From Paenarthrobacter ilicis (GTDB lineage: Bacteria > Actinomycetota > Actinomycetes > Actinomycetales > Micrococcaceae): a stretch of 64,000 nt of DNA. Positions 27,007 through 35,428 of this stretch are shown one piece after another. The translations under genes were made by a program, and so were the position numbers. The notes below the pieces were generated by a model. That model worked only from the letters and a program-made list of their open reading frames with translations. It did no database searches and was not told the DNA's origin. The first letter of the stretch is position 1. The number at the start of each line of letters is the position of its first letter. Location of the stretch: assembly GCF_016907545.1 (NCBI RefSeq), contig NZ_JAFBCD010000001.1, positions 620,001 to 684,000 of the forward strand, written 5' to 3'.

Positions 27007-27900
27007 TCAGTCCTTTGGTGAGTCAGAATGCGGGTAGGCCACAAACGCAAAGCGCCCGGAGTCCGGCGACCAACTGTTGACGTTGAGGGTACCTTGGCCG
27101 CCGAAAAGTGGCCATGTATGGAGGGGAGTGGTCCAGTCCCCGGTGGAAACGAGTACGACGGCGACCGGCAAGTCGGCGGGGTGCCCTTCCGTTCCGCTGG
27201 GGAACCGGATGTAGCTGGCGAAGCGCCCATCGGGGGAGAGGTGCGGGAACCAGTCGACGGTATCGGACGTGAGGAGCTGCTGGAAGTCGCTGCCGTCGGT
27301 CCGGATCCGGGCAAGCTGGGCATGGCCGGGCGCCGAGGTGAAGGACTCGGTGTTCAGGAAGAGCCACTCTCCATCCGGCGAGTACTCAGGGCCGTCGCAG
27401 TGACCGGACCCAACATCAACGCGGGCGGTCGCACCGCCGTCGGACGCCAAGGTCATCAGGCGCCCCGGCTGCGTGAAGTCGCCCGACTCGATGCCCACGT
27501 ACGCCAACTGTGCACCGTCCGGGCTGACGCCGTGGAGGAAATGGAAGGAGCCGTCGTCGTCCGTGATCCTGGTGGCGGGGCCACCGGAAAGCGCGGCACG
27601 GTAGATGTGGCCGTCGTTGGCGGAGAGGAAGACGGTGGTGCCATCTGGGGCCAGGACGTGGTCGTTGTTCAGGTCCGGGACGCCCGTGAGGGGTATGTGC
27701 TCCAGGGTCCGTTCTTCACAGTCCAGCCTCCACAACTTCCCGTCCCCGTTGAGGATCAGTGAGCTGCCGTCCAGGGTCCAGTTCGGTGCTTCGAGGAGGA
27801 TCTCGTCTGTGCTGTAAACGAGCTCGGCTTCACCGGTCACCGACGCAATCCACACCTCGCAGTGCTGGCCGGGTTGAAGGGTGCGGATCGCATCGGCCAC
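27007..27900 (-). CDS. PD40/TolB-like beta-propeller protein
   Basis: A 297-aa protein built of WD40-like PD40 repeats: PNWTLDGSSLILNGDGKLW, LAPDGTTVFLSANDGHIYR, VSPDGAQLAYVGIE, YSPDGEWLFLNTES, LSPDGRFASYIRF and WSPDSGRFAFVAY. These six units fill the protein. There is no signal peptide, so it should be cytosolic. The start is GTG at 27900, 3 bases after the upstream isomerase stop. Similar cytosolic propellers include oligogalacturonate lyases and TolB-like proteins annotated as transporters; the role here is unknown, but a lyase or sugar-binding role would fit the operon. Confidence 0.8.
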   Translation of the reverse strand: MADAIRTLQPGQHCEVWIASVTGEAELVYSTDEILLEAPNWTLDGSSLILNGDGKLWRLDCEERTLEHIPLTGVPDLNNDHVLAPDGTTVFLSANDGHIYRAALSGGPATRITDDDGSFHFLHGVSPDGAQLAYVGIESGDFTQPGRLMTLASDGGATARVDVGSGHCDGPEYSPDGEWLFLNTESFTSAPGHAQLARIRTDGSDFQQLLTSDTVDWFPHLSPDGRFASYIRFPSGTEGHPADLPVAVVLVSTGDWTTPLHTWPLFGGQGTLNVNSWSPDSGRFAFVAYPHSDSPKD

Positions 27901-27903
27901 AAG

Positions 27904-28905
27904 CTAGTCCTTGCTGCTGAAGGCGGCGTCGAAGCTGGTTTGCGAGGCGGGGAAGTCGAACTTCTTGAGTGCTGCGAGGGCTTCGGGGGCGCCGTGGAGG
28001 CGGTCCATGCCTGCGTCTTCCCATTCGATGCTGATGGGGCCGTTGTAGCCGATTGCGGTGAGGGCGCGGAAGGAGGATTCCCAGGGCACGTCGCCGCGTC
28101 CGGCGGAGACGAAGTCCCAGCCGCGGCGGGGATCGCCCCAGGGCAGGTGGGAGCCCATGACGGTGTTCCGGCCGGTGGGGCGGAGCTTGGTGTCCTTGCA
28201 GTCCACGTGGTAGATCCGGTCTTTGAAGTCCCAGATGAAGGACACGGGGTCGATGCCTTGCCACATGAAGTGGGAGGGGTCCCAGTTCAGGCCGAACGCT
28301 TCGCGGTGTCCGATCGCTTCGAGGGTGCGGACGGTGGTCCAGTAGTCGTAGGCGATCTCACTGGGGTGGACTTCGTGGGCGAAGCGGACCCCGTTTTCGT
28401 CGAAGACGTCCAGGATGGGGTTCCAGCGGTCGGCGAAGTCCTGGTATCCGGCTTCGATGACTTTCTCGGGGACGGGCGGGAACATGGCGACGTATTGCCA
28501 GATGGAGGAGCCGGTGAACCCGACGACGGTGTCCACGCCCAGGGCGCGGGCGAGGCGGGCGGTGTGTTTCATTTCTTCGGCGGCACGTTGGCGGACGCCT
28601 TCGGGCTCGCCGTCGCCCCACACGCGTGAGCCGACGATTGCTTCGTGGCGGAAGTCGATGGGGTCATCGCAGACGGCCTGGCCCTTGAGGTGGTTGGAGA
28701 TGGCCCAGACTTTGAGGTTGTACTTTTCCAGGATGGCGAGTTTGGACTCGACGTAGCCGGGTTCGTCCCAGCGCCAGGCGTCGAGGTGGTCTCCGGAGAC
28801 GGCGATTTCCAGGCCGTCGTAGCCCCAGCCCGAGGCAAGCTTGGCGACTTCCTCGAAGGGGAGGTCGGCCCACTGGCCGGTGAACAGGGTGTACGGGCGG
28901 GGCAT
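27904..28905 (-). CDS. Sugar phosphate isomerase/epimerase (AP-endonuclease-2-type TIM barrel), long form
   Basis: A 333-aa xylose-isomerase-like TIM barrel. Metal-ligand segments in order are GLEIAVSGDHLD near residue 31, HEVHPSEIAYD near residue 190, GLNWDPSHFMWQ near residue 224, HVDCKDTK near residue 252 and ISIEWEDAG near residue 298. The last two carry the His and Glu ligands. Members of this long group act on 3-keto sugars or keto-inositols in dehydrogenase pathways. It follows the 410-aa Gfo/Idh/MocA gene with one spacer base. Confidence 0.9.
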   Translation of the reverse strand: MPRPYTLFTGQWADLPFEEVAKLASGWGYDGLEIAVSGDHLDAWRWDEPGYVESKLAILEKYNLKVWAISNHLKGQAVCDDPIDFRHEAIVGSRVWGDGEPEGVRQRAAEEMKHTARLARALGVDTVVGFTGSSIWQYVAMFPPVPEKVIEAGYQDFADRWNPILDVFDENGVRFAHEVHPSEIAYDYWTTVRTLEAIGHREAFGLNWDPSHFMWQGIDPVSFIWDFKDRIYHVDCKDTKLRPTGRNTVMGSHLPWGDPRRGWDFVSAGRGDVPWESSFRALTAIGYNGPISIEWEDAGMDRLHGAPEALAALKKFDFPASQTSFDAAFSSKD

Positions 28906-28906
28906 G

Positions 28907-30139
28907 TCAGGCTCCTTCGTTGGTGGTGCTGGTTGGCTGTGCGGACAGTTGAATCAGTGAGCTTTTCGCGGCGGCGGACTCTTCCACGGCTGCGAGGATG
29001 TGCTGGACGTTCAGGCCGTCCTGGAAGGAAGGCGATGGCGCCTCGCCGGCCGCAATAGCGGTGAGGAAGTCCCGGATCTGGTGGGTGAAGGTGTGCTCCC
29101 AGCCGATGATGTGGCCCTGCGGCCACCATGCCTCGAGGTAGGGGTGCTCGGGTTCGTTGACCAGGATGCGGCGGAAGCCCTGTTCGCGGACCGGGACGGT
29201 GGCGTCCAGGAACATGAGCTCGTTCAGGTTCTCCAGATCGAACGTCAGTGATCCGGCCGAGCCGTAGATTTCGAGTTTGAGGGAGTTCTTCTGGCCCGTC
29301 GCTACACGGGAAACCTCTACCGAGGCGATTGCTCCGGAGGCGAGTGTCAGCGTGGCCCAGGCGGCGTCGTCCACCGTGACATCCTCCAGCCCGCCTGCGG
29401 AATCACTGGTTCCGGGGCGCTTGTCCACGAACGTCTGCAGGCGGCCGGAGACCTCGGTGACGGCGTCACCCAGCAGGAAGAGGACTTGGTCGATGGCGTG
29501 CGAGGCGATGTCGCCGAGCGCGCCGGAGCCTGCGGTCTCCTTGCGGAGGCGCCAAGTCATGGGGGATTCGGGATCGCTCAGCCAGTCCTGGAGGTAGGCG
29601 GCGCGGACGTGCCGGACGGTGCCGAGGCGGCCTTCGGCGATGAGTTCTTTGGCAAGGGCCAAGGCCGGGACGCGGCGGTAGTTGAAGCCGATCATGGACT
29701 GGACGCCACGCTTGCGGGCTTTCGCGGCGGCTGCGGTCATGAGTTCGGCTTCGGCCAGGGTGTTGGCCAGGGGCTTTTCAACCAGGACGTGCTTGCCGGC
29801 TTCCAGCGCGGCGATGGCGATTTCGGCGTGCATCCAGCCGGGTGCGCAGATGTCGATGATGTGGATGTCATCGCGTTCGATCACCTCCCGCCAGTCGGTG
29901 GCTGCTTCGGCCCAGCCGTATTTGGTGGCGGCCTCTGCCACGCCGGTAGCGTCCCGGCCTACGAGGACTTTTTGTTCGAAGGCCGGGACGTCGAAGAAAC
30001 TGGCCACGTTCCGCCACGCATTCGAGTGGGCCTTGCCCATGAAGGCGTAGCCGATAGCGGCCACACCCAGCGGCTGCGTCGTATGCTTTGGGGCATCCGA
30101 TGCCGGGGCGGGATCGGATGAATGGGCGGGGGTGGTCAT
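28907..30139 (-). CDS. Gfo/Idh/MocA dehydrogenase resembling levoglucosan dehydrogenase (copy 3)
   Basis: A 410-aa NAD-dependent dehydrogenase. The Rossmann region reads LGVAAIGYAFMGKAHSNAW near residues 24-42. The catalytic lysine lies in VEKPLANTLAEAELM. The segment FNYRRVPALALAKELI then YLQDWLSDPESPMTWRLRKE and GSGALGDIASHAIDQ match the pattern I recall for levoglucosan dehydrogenase (LgdA) and glucoside 3-dehydrogenases. The expected reaction is oxidation of a sugar hydroxyl, typically C3, to a ketone. The N-terminal 20 residues are a low-complexity Ser/Ala/Pro tail. Confidence 0.9.
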   Translation of the reverse strand: MTTPAHSSDPAPASDAPKHTTQPLGVAAIGYAFMGKAHSNAWRNVASFFDVPAFEQKVLVGRDATGVAEAATKYGWAEAATDWREVIERDDIHIIDICAPGWMHAEIAIAALEAGKHVLVEKPLANTLAEAELMTAAAAKARKRGVQSMIGFNYRRVPALALAKELIAEGRLGTVRHVRAAYLQDWLSDPESPMTWRLRKETAGSGALGDIASHAIDQVLFLLGDAVTEVSGRLQTFVDKRPGTSDSAGGLEDVTVDDAAWATLTLASGAIASVEVSRVATGQKNSLKLEIYGSAGSLTFDLENLNELMFLDATVPVREQGFRRILVNEPEHPYLEAWWPQGHIIGWEHTFTHQIRDFLTAIAAGEAPSPSFQDGLNVQHILAAVEESAAAKSSLIQLSAQPTSTTNEGA

Positions 30140-30169
30140 GGTGTGTTTCCTCGCTGGCTTGGTGCGGAT

Positions 30170-31291
30170 CTAGAGGGTGGCTGATTCCGGGGCCCAGTCT
30201 TCAGGGACGGCCTCCGACGCGGGCGCGTTGCTGGTTACGTCCACGAACGAGCCGGATTCGACGGACTCCGAAATCGAGACCATGCTGTCCAGCACATGGT
30301 AGGCCAGGTCCCCCGTGGCACGGTGTGCGGTGCCGGCACGAAGGGCACGGGCCATGTCCAGCACGCCCAGGCCGCGGCCGTTGGCCGGTCCCGTGGCCGG
30401 AATGATCTCCGGTTCCTCAGCTCCTGGACGCCACAGCTTCAGGTCGCCGTCGAAGTAGTTGGGGTCCGGCAGTGACAGCGTGGCCTCCGAGCCGGTGATC
30501 TCCACGAAACCCATTCGCAGGCGCGGCGATTCGAAACTGAACACGCTGTGCGAGGACTGTCCACCCTCGAACTGCGCCATGGCGGAGACGTGGGTAGGGA
30601 CCTCGACGGCGAATTCCTCGCCGGCCTTGGGACCGGAACCGATCACTCGGGTCTTCTTCGCTGCGGAACCGACGGCGGCCACCTTGCGGACCGATCCGAA
30701 CGTCTGGATCAAGGCCGTGAGGTAGTACGGGCCCATGTCGAACAACGGTCCGGCCCCGTGGGAGAAGAGGAACGCCGGGTTGGGGTGCCAGGACTCAGGG
30801 CCCGGCGTCTGGAACGTGGTCAAACCGGTCAGCGGCGTACCGATGTCACCGCGTTCAATGATCCGGCGGGCCGTCTGCAGCCCGGCACCCAGGAACGTGT
30901 CCGGTGCCGTGCCCAGGCGGATCCCTGCGGCGTCCGCAGCCTTGAGCAGCCCAAGCCCGGACTCGCGGTCCAGGGAGAAGGGCTTCTCCGTCCACACGTG
31001 CTTGCCGGCGTTGACCGCTGCCGTGGCCACTTCAACGTGCGCCGCCGGGATGGTCAGGTTCACAATGATCTCGACGTCGGGGTGGTTCAGTGCCAGTTCA
31101 GGGGCACCGAACTCCGGGATGCCGTATTCCTCGGCCCGTGCCTTGGCGGCTTCTTCGAAGAGATCGGCGATCACCAGGACCTTCACGTCCGGGAACGTGG
31201 TGAGGTTGTCCAGGTACTGCTTGGAGATGTTGCCTGCGCCGATGACTGCGACGCCGACAGGACCCTTGCGGGTGGACGGTGCGAAGCTCAT
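30170..31291 (-). CDS. Gfo/Idh/MocA family oxidoreductase (copy 2)
   Basis: A 373-aa NAD(P)-dependent dehydrogenase. The dinucleotide fold is VGVAVIGAGNISKQYLDNL at residues 12-30. The EKP motif is WTEKPFSLDRESGLGLL. The C-terminal domain contains GAGPLFDMGPYYLTALI near residue 183, where the His normally seen in GG..D.G.H is replaced by Tyr, a feature of one inositol/keto-sugar subgroup. Its start overlaps the stop of the upstream isomerase by 4 bases. Confidence 0.9.
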   Translation of the reverse strand: MSFAPSTRKGPVGVAVIGAGNISKQYLDNLTTFPDVKVLVIADLFEEAAKARAEEYGIPEFGAPELALNHPDVEIIVNLTIPAAHVEVATAAVNAGKHVWTEKPFSLDRESGLGLLKAADAAGIRLGTAPDTFLGAGLQTARRIIERGDIGTPLTGLTTFQTPGPESWHPNPAFLFSHGAGPLFDMGPYYLTALIQTFGSVRKVAAVGSAAKKTRVIGSGPKAGEEFAVEVPTHVSAMAQFEGGQSSHSVFSFESPRLRMGFVEITGSEATLSLPDPNYFDGDLKLWRPGAEEPEIIPATGPANGRGLGVLDMARALRAGTAHRATGDLAYHVLDSMVSISESVESGSFVDVTSNAPASEAVPEDWAPESATL

Positions 31292-32049
31292 GCTGTGGCT
31301 CCTTCTGCGGCGTCGGCGCTTGTTGCTGCGGTCAGGTAGTTCAAGGACTCGGTGATGCCCTGGAAGATGTCACCGGAGTAATCGTCGAATTCCACTACGC
31401 CCACTTCCAGCGACTTTGCTGCCGCGATGACGTCCAGCACAGGGATGGTGCCCTGTCCGGCGGGTTGCTGCGCCTTGGTGTCGGTGTTGCCCGGGCCGTC
31501 CTTAATGTGGATGAGCTTCACGCGGTCTCCCAAACGCGCCAGCAGTTCAACGGGGTCCTGCCCACCGACGGCCACCCAGTAGGTGTCCACTTCCAGCACA
31601 ACTTCGGGGTCCAGCAGTCCTTCGAAGTACTCCAGGGCCGTCTGGCCATCGATGCTGGACTCCAGCTCCCACGCGTGGTTGTGGTAGCCCACGGTGATGC
31701 CGTATTCAGCGCCCTTCTTGGCCGCAGCGTTGAGCTTGGCCGCGGTTCCCTGGATGGTTTCCGCGTCCTGCCAGTGCTCCGCAGGAAGGAAAGGATCAAT
31801 GACCGTGGTGATGCCCAGTTCCTTGGCGGCGGCAAAGATCTCATCCTGGTCCTGGCTCAGCAAGGGTGCGTGGCCGGACGGAGCAGTCAGCCCGTTCTCT
31901 TTCAAGGCTGCGCCCAGCTCGGACGCTGTGGCAACAAAGTTGTATGGCTCAACCTGCGTAAAGCCGATCTCTGCCACCTTCTTGATGGTTCCAGGCAAAT
32001 CCTCCTGGATGGCATTGCGGAGGGTGTACAGCTGGAGTGAGTAAGACAT
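31288..32049 (-). CDS. Sugar phosphate isomerase/epimerase (TIM barrel), short form
   Basis: A 253-aa xylose-isomerase-like TIM barrel. Landmarks are SYSLQLYTLRNAIQED at the start, GITVGYHNHAWEL near residue 127, VVLEVDTYWVAVGGQDP near residue 160, LIHIKDGPGN near residue 186 and VGVVEFDDYSGD near residue 223. These hold the Glu, Asp, His and Glu of the metal site. Short members are often 3-keto-glycoside hydrolase or lyase/hydratase components partnered with Gfo/Idh/MocA enzymes. It follows the ABC permease by 67 bases and starts the enzyme part of the operon. Confidence 0.9.
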   Translation of the reverse strand: MSYSLQLYTLRNAIQEDLPGTIKKVAEIGFTQVEPYNFVATASELGAALKENGLTAPSGHAPLLSQDQDEIFAAAKELGITTVIDPFLPAEHWQDAETIQGTAAKLNAAAKKGAEYGITVGYHNHAWELESSIDGQTALEYFEGLLDPEVVLEVDTYWVAVGGQDPVELLARLGDRVKLIHIKDGPGNTDTKAQQPAGQGTIPVLDVIAAAKSLEVGVVEFDDYSGDIFQGITESLNYLTAATSADAAEGATA

Positions 32050-32116
32050 TGGTTTCCTTTGCGGGAGTGGATGGAGCTGGATTGCTGATGGGGCGGAGGG
32101 GTTGGCGCCAGTCTAG

Positions 32117-33010
32117 TTAGCGGCCGGCGAGGGAGCCACCGATGCCGCCCACACTGAAGTACTTGTTCAGGGTGGCAAAAACGATGATTGGCGGGAGCAT
32201 CATCACCACGGCCAGGGCCATGACGGAGGTCCAGTCGGTGGCGTTCTGCTGGAAGAAGGACTGCACGCCCATGGGCAGGGTGAAGATTTCGTTGGAGCGC
32301 AGGAACACGATGGCCACCAGGTAGTCGTTCCAGGCCAGGAGGAAGGCGAAGATCGCGGTGGACAGGATGCCGGGCAATGAGTTGCGCAGCACCACTTTGG
32401 TGAACGAGCCAAACACCGAGCATCCATCAATCCAGGAGGCTTCCTCGAGGCTGATGGGGATGGAGTCGAAGTAGGCGGCCATCATCCAGGTGGCAACGGT
32501 CATGGTGGAGCCAACGTAGATGATGGTGATGCCCAGCAGGTTGTCCACCAGGCCCATCCCTGCGAACAGGATGAACAGCGGAACCACGGACGTGATGATC
32601 GGCAGGGACTGCATCACGAAGAGGAGCAGTGAGTAGCCGGAAACTGCCTTGCTGCGGCCGCGGGACAGGACATAGCCTGCCGGTGCTGCCACTGCTACGG
32701 AGACCACCACGGTGGAGAGCGTGGTCACCAGGCTGTTTTGCAGCCAGGTAGCGGCCAGGGTTCCGTTGAAGACGTTGGCCAGGTTCTCGAACGTCAGGCC
32801 GGTGGCCGTGCTGTTGGGGCCGGGGGTGAAGGCCAGGATCACGGTGACCATGATGGGAATGAGGACGATCGCCGTGATGGCCAGGATCAGGACGAACCGC
32901 CACCAGCGTCCGCGCATGCCGGCCTCGGAGAGCACCCGGCGCGGCTTGCCGGTTTCTGTGACGCCCAGTGCCGGGCCGGACTCGGGGTGGGCGTGGAGTA
33001 CAGCGCTCAT
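32117..33010 (-). CDS. ABC sugar permease, MalG-type
   Basis: A 297-aa inner-membrane permease with six helices. The N-terminus is cytoplasmic and basic, the first helix is FVLILAITAIVLIPIMVTVIL near residue 37, and the ATPase-contact loop is EEASWIDGCSVFGSFTKVVL near residue 190. The ATG shares one base with the stop of the partner permease, giving tight coupling. As in the arabinoside locus no ATPase gene is present, so a shared ATPase must power it. Confidence 0.92.
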   Translation of the reverse strand: MSAVLHAHPESGPALGVTETGKPRRVLSEAGMRGRWWRFVLILAITAIVLIPIMVTVILAFTPGPNSTATGLTFENLANVFNGTLAATWLQNSLVTTLSTVVVSVAVAAPAGYVLSRGRSKAVSGYSLLLFVMQSLPIITSVVPLFILFAGMGLVDNLLGITIIYVGSTMTVATWMMAAYFDSIPISLEEASWIDGCSVFGSFTKVVLRNSLPGILSTAIFAFLLAWNDYLVAIVFLRSNEIFTLPMGVQSFFQQNATDWTSVMALAVVMMLPPIIVFATLNKYFSVGGIGGSLAGR

Positions 33011-33972
33011 TATTCGACGCTCGACTTTCGGATCTGGCGGTACAGGAGGACCGAGATGACCACCAGGGTCATGGTCATGAGGAAGGCGATGGCAACGCCT
33101 GGGCCGGTAGCGAAGTCCTGGAAGACCGTGCGGTAGGCAAGGACCACCAGGGAGGTGGTGGCGCTGACGGGTCCGCCGCCAGTAAGCAGGTAGATGGTGG
33201 GGAAGTCATTGACGCAGAAGATCGTCATGAGGATCCAGCTGATGTAGGTGGACCGGGCGATCAGCGGCAGGGTGATCTGCGTGAACTGCTGCCATTTGGA
33301 GGCGCCGTCCATGCTGGCGGCTTCGTAAACCGTTCCATCCACGGAAGCCAGCGCCGCGGAAATCATCATCATCATGAAGGGGAAAGACACCCACACCTTG
33401 AACACCATCACAGTGATGGAGGCAAGCGTTGGATCCGCAAGGAACAGCGGCGTCCCCAGGCCCAGGCTCCGGAAGAGTGCGGGAACCAGGCTGTCCGGGG
33501 TGGCCACCAGCCAGTTCCAGGCCGTGGAGGAGACCACAATCGGCACAACCCAAGGCAGGAGCAGGAGAACCTTGAAGGTGTTTCCTGCCGGAATCTTGGT
33601 CCGGAGCAGGAGGGCAAGTCCCAGCCCCACCAGCCAGGAGCCGAACACACCCACAATGGTGAACCAGAGGGTGAACTGGGCGGCTTTCCAGAAGGCCGGA
33701 GAGGACAGTACGGACGCGAAGTTCTCGCCGCCCACAAAGTTGCCGGTCTGCAGCAGGTCGCCATCGTGGGTTGCCTGGACGGCCGCGTGAATCAAGGGGT
33801 AGCCGTGGATCAGGACCAGCAGGACCACGGAGGGGAGCAACAGCCAGAAGAAGGTCCTGGTGGTCTGCGCACTGAGCTTGCTCTTGCGCTTGCCGGGGGA
33901 GGCCCCCGAGCCGCCGGGGGCGAGCCCCCGGCGGGCCCGGGAGAGGCCTGACGCTGTGGTGGTGGAAGACAT
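33010..33972 (-). CDS. ABC sugar permease, MalF-type
   Basis: A 320-aa partner permease. Six helices are predicted after a 35-residue basic N-terminus rich in Gly and Arg. The first helix is FFWLLLPSVVLLVLIHGYPL near residue 42. The EAA loop is YEAASMDGASKWQQFTQITLPL near residue 220. It follows the binding-protein gene by 13 bases. Confidence 0.92.
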   Translation of the reverse strand: MSSTTTASGLSRARRGLAPGGSGASPGKRKSKLSAQTTRTFFWLLLPSVVLLVLIHGYPLIHAAVQATHDGDLLQTGNFVGGENFASVLSSPAFWKAAQFTLWFTIVGVFGSWLVGLGLALLLRTKIPAGNTFKVLLLLPWVVPIVVSSTAWNWLVATPDSLVPALFRSLGLGTPLFLADPTLASITVMVFKVWVSFPFMMMMISAALASVDGTVYEAASMDGASKWQQFTQITLPLIARSTYISWILMTIFCVNDFPTIYLLTGGGPVSATTSLVVLAYRTVFQDFATGPGVAIAFLMTMTLVVISVLLYRQIRKSSVE

Positions 33973-33985
33973 GGGAGGTGCCGTT

Positions 33986-35317
33986 CTACTTCTTCAGGAC
34001 TGATTCGAGGCCGGACTGGAAGGTCTGCAGAGCACTCTTGGCGTCCGTGGCTTGGCCGGTGAGGATGGACTGGCTGAACTGGTTCAGTGCCTGGCCACCG
34101 TCCAACGCGGCAAGGTTTGCGTTCAGGGTGCTGCCCTGGGAAGCGAAGGTCTTGGCGATCGGCTGCCAGTCCTTGACGATCTTGACGTTGTTGGGATCGT
34201 TGGCGAACTCGGGCATTTCCGTGATCGATTTGAAGACCGGCAGTGCGGACATCAGCTTCTGCTTCCACAGTTCCTTGAGCTGGCCCATGTAGTACACAAG
34301 GAACTCTTCGGAGGCATCCTGCGAAGGGGTGTTCTTGTACATCATGATGTTGTTCGGGAACACGATGGTGGCTTTGTCGCCGTGGGGGCCGGTCAGGGGA
34401 TCGGCTACCAGGAGGTCACCGGAGGTGTCACCCACCCGCTGCGGAACGTTGACCTGGAACAAGCCGAATCCTGCCTTGCCGTCCTTCCACTGCGCAGACA
34501 TGTTGTCCGTGGTGTAGCTGACTGCCGCCGGGTCAACGATTCCGTTGGAGACCAGTTCCCGGACAAACTCAATGGCTTCGACGTTTCGGTCGTTCAGCAG
34601 GTCCAGCTCGCCGTTCTTGTTCCAGACGCCGCCGCCGTTGTTGACCATCATCATGATCATGGAGTGGTTGCCGTAGTTGTTGCCCGAACCCGCGCCTGTG
34701 GCGAAGCCGAACGCGCCGAGCTTCTTCAGGGCCTTGCCGGCTTCGAGGAGGGACGGCCAGTCCGTGGGGAGGGCAACGTTTGCCTTCTCAAAGAGGGACT
34801 TGCGGTACCAGAACACGCGCATGTCCAGCTGCCACGGCACTGCCACGTAGCCCTTGTCCGACTTGAACGGATCCAGGACGCCGGGCAGGAAGTCGTCGAA
34901 CTGGCCGTTCGACTTCATCTTTTCGATCACTTTGTCCGCGTAGGCAATCTGTCCCTGCTGATCGAACTGGAACGCCTGGAAACCGCCACCTGTGGATACT
35001 GCCGGGCCGGTCTTGGACGCGATGGCCGAGGAGAAGGTCTGATAGAAGTTGTTCCACTGGATGATCTGGTAGTTGGCCTTGCTGTTGTTCGCGCCCGCCC
35101 AGCCCTCAGCAATCTTCTTGGCGGAATCGTTGTAGGCGGGCGTGGCCCACGGCATGTCCCAGAACTTGATGGCGCCACCGGCACCGCCACCGCCGCCACC
35201 CTGGCTGGCGGAACCGCCACCGCAGGCGGCCAGCAGGGGCACGGATGCGGCCGCGGCGGTCAGGCCGAGGAAGCCGCGGCGGGAAAATGCCTTGTTGGCT
35301 GCGGGCTGAACATTCAT
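33986..35317 (-). CDS. ABC transporter sugar-binding lipoprotein
   Basis: A 443-aa extracellular binding protein. The start is ATG at 35317, with GGAATC and a longer AAAGGA just upstream. The leader has a twin-arginine SRRGFLGLTAAA and a lipobox LAAC at about residues 30-33. The mature protein opens with a Gly/Ser linker and then IKFWDMPWATPAYND. A Trp/Tyr-rich region and PWQLDMRVFWYRKSLFEKA are typical of oligosaccharide binders. It supplies the importer of the keto-sugar operon; the ligand is unknown. Confidence 0.92.
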   Translation of the reverse strand: MNVQPAANKAFSRRGFLGLTAAAASVPLLAACGGGSASQGGGGGGAGGAIKFWDMPWATPAYNDSAKKIAEGWAGANNSKANYQIIQWNNFYQTFSSAIASKTGPAVSTGGGFQAFQFDQQGQIAYADKVIEKMKSNGQFDDFLPGVLDPFKSDKGYVAVPWQLDMRVFWYRKSLFEKANVALPTDWPSLLEAGKALKKLGAFGFATGAGSGNNYGNHSMIMMMVNNGGGVWNKNGELDLLNDRNVEAIEFVRELVSNGIVDPAAVSYTTDNMSAQWKDGKAGFGLFQVNVPQRVGDTSGDLLVADPLTGPHGDKATIVFPNNIMMYKNTPSQDASEEFLVYYMGQLKELWKQKLMSALPVFKSITEMPEFANDPNNVKIVKDWQPIAKTFASQGSTLNANLAALDGGQALNQFSQSILTGQATDAKSALQTFQSGLESVLKK

Positions 35318-35428
35318 GATGATTCCTTTCGGGACCGGCAACGCGGACTGCGCTGGTAGCCGGTCCAGCTCAACTTTGAGTAGGGCAAACGGATACTGAA
35401 TGGTTTGTAGTGCGGGTGGTGCGGTGGT

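Noticed and set aside
34052-35359. 435-aa plus-strand frame across the sugar-binding lipoprotein
   Set aside because: Antisense of a lipoprotein with a signal peptide and lipobox; the frame has no domain.
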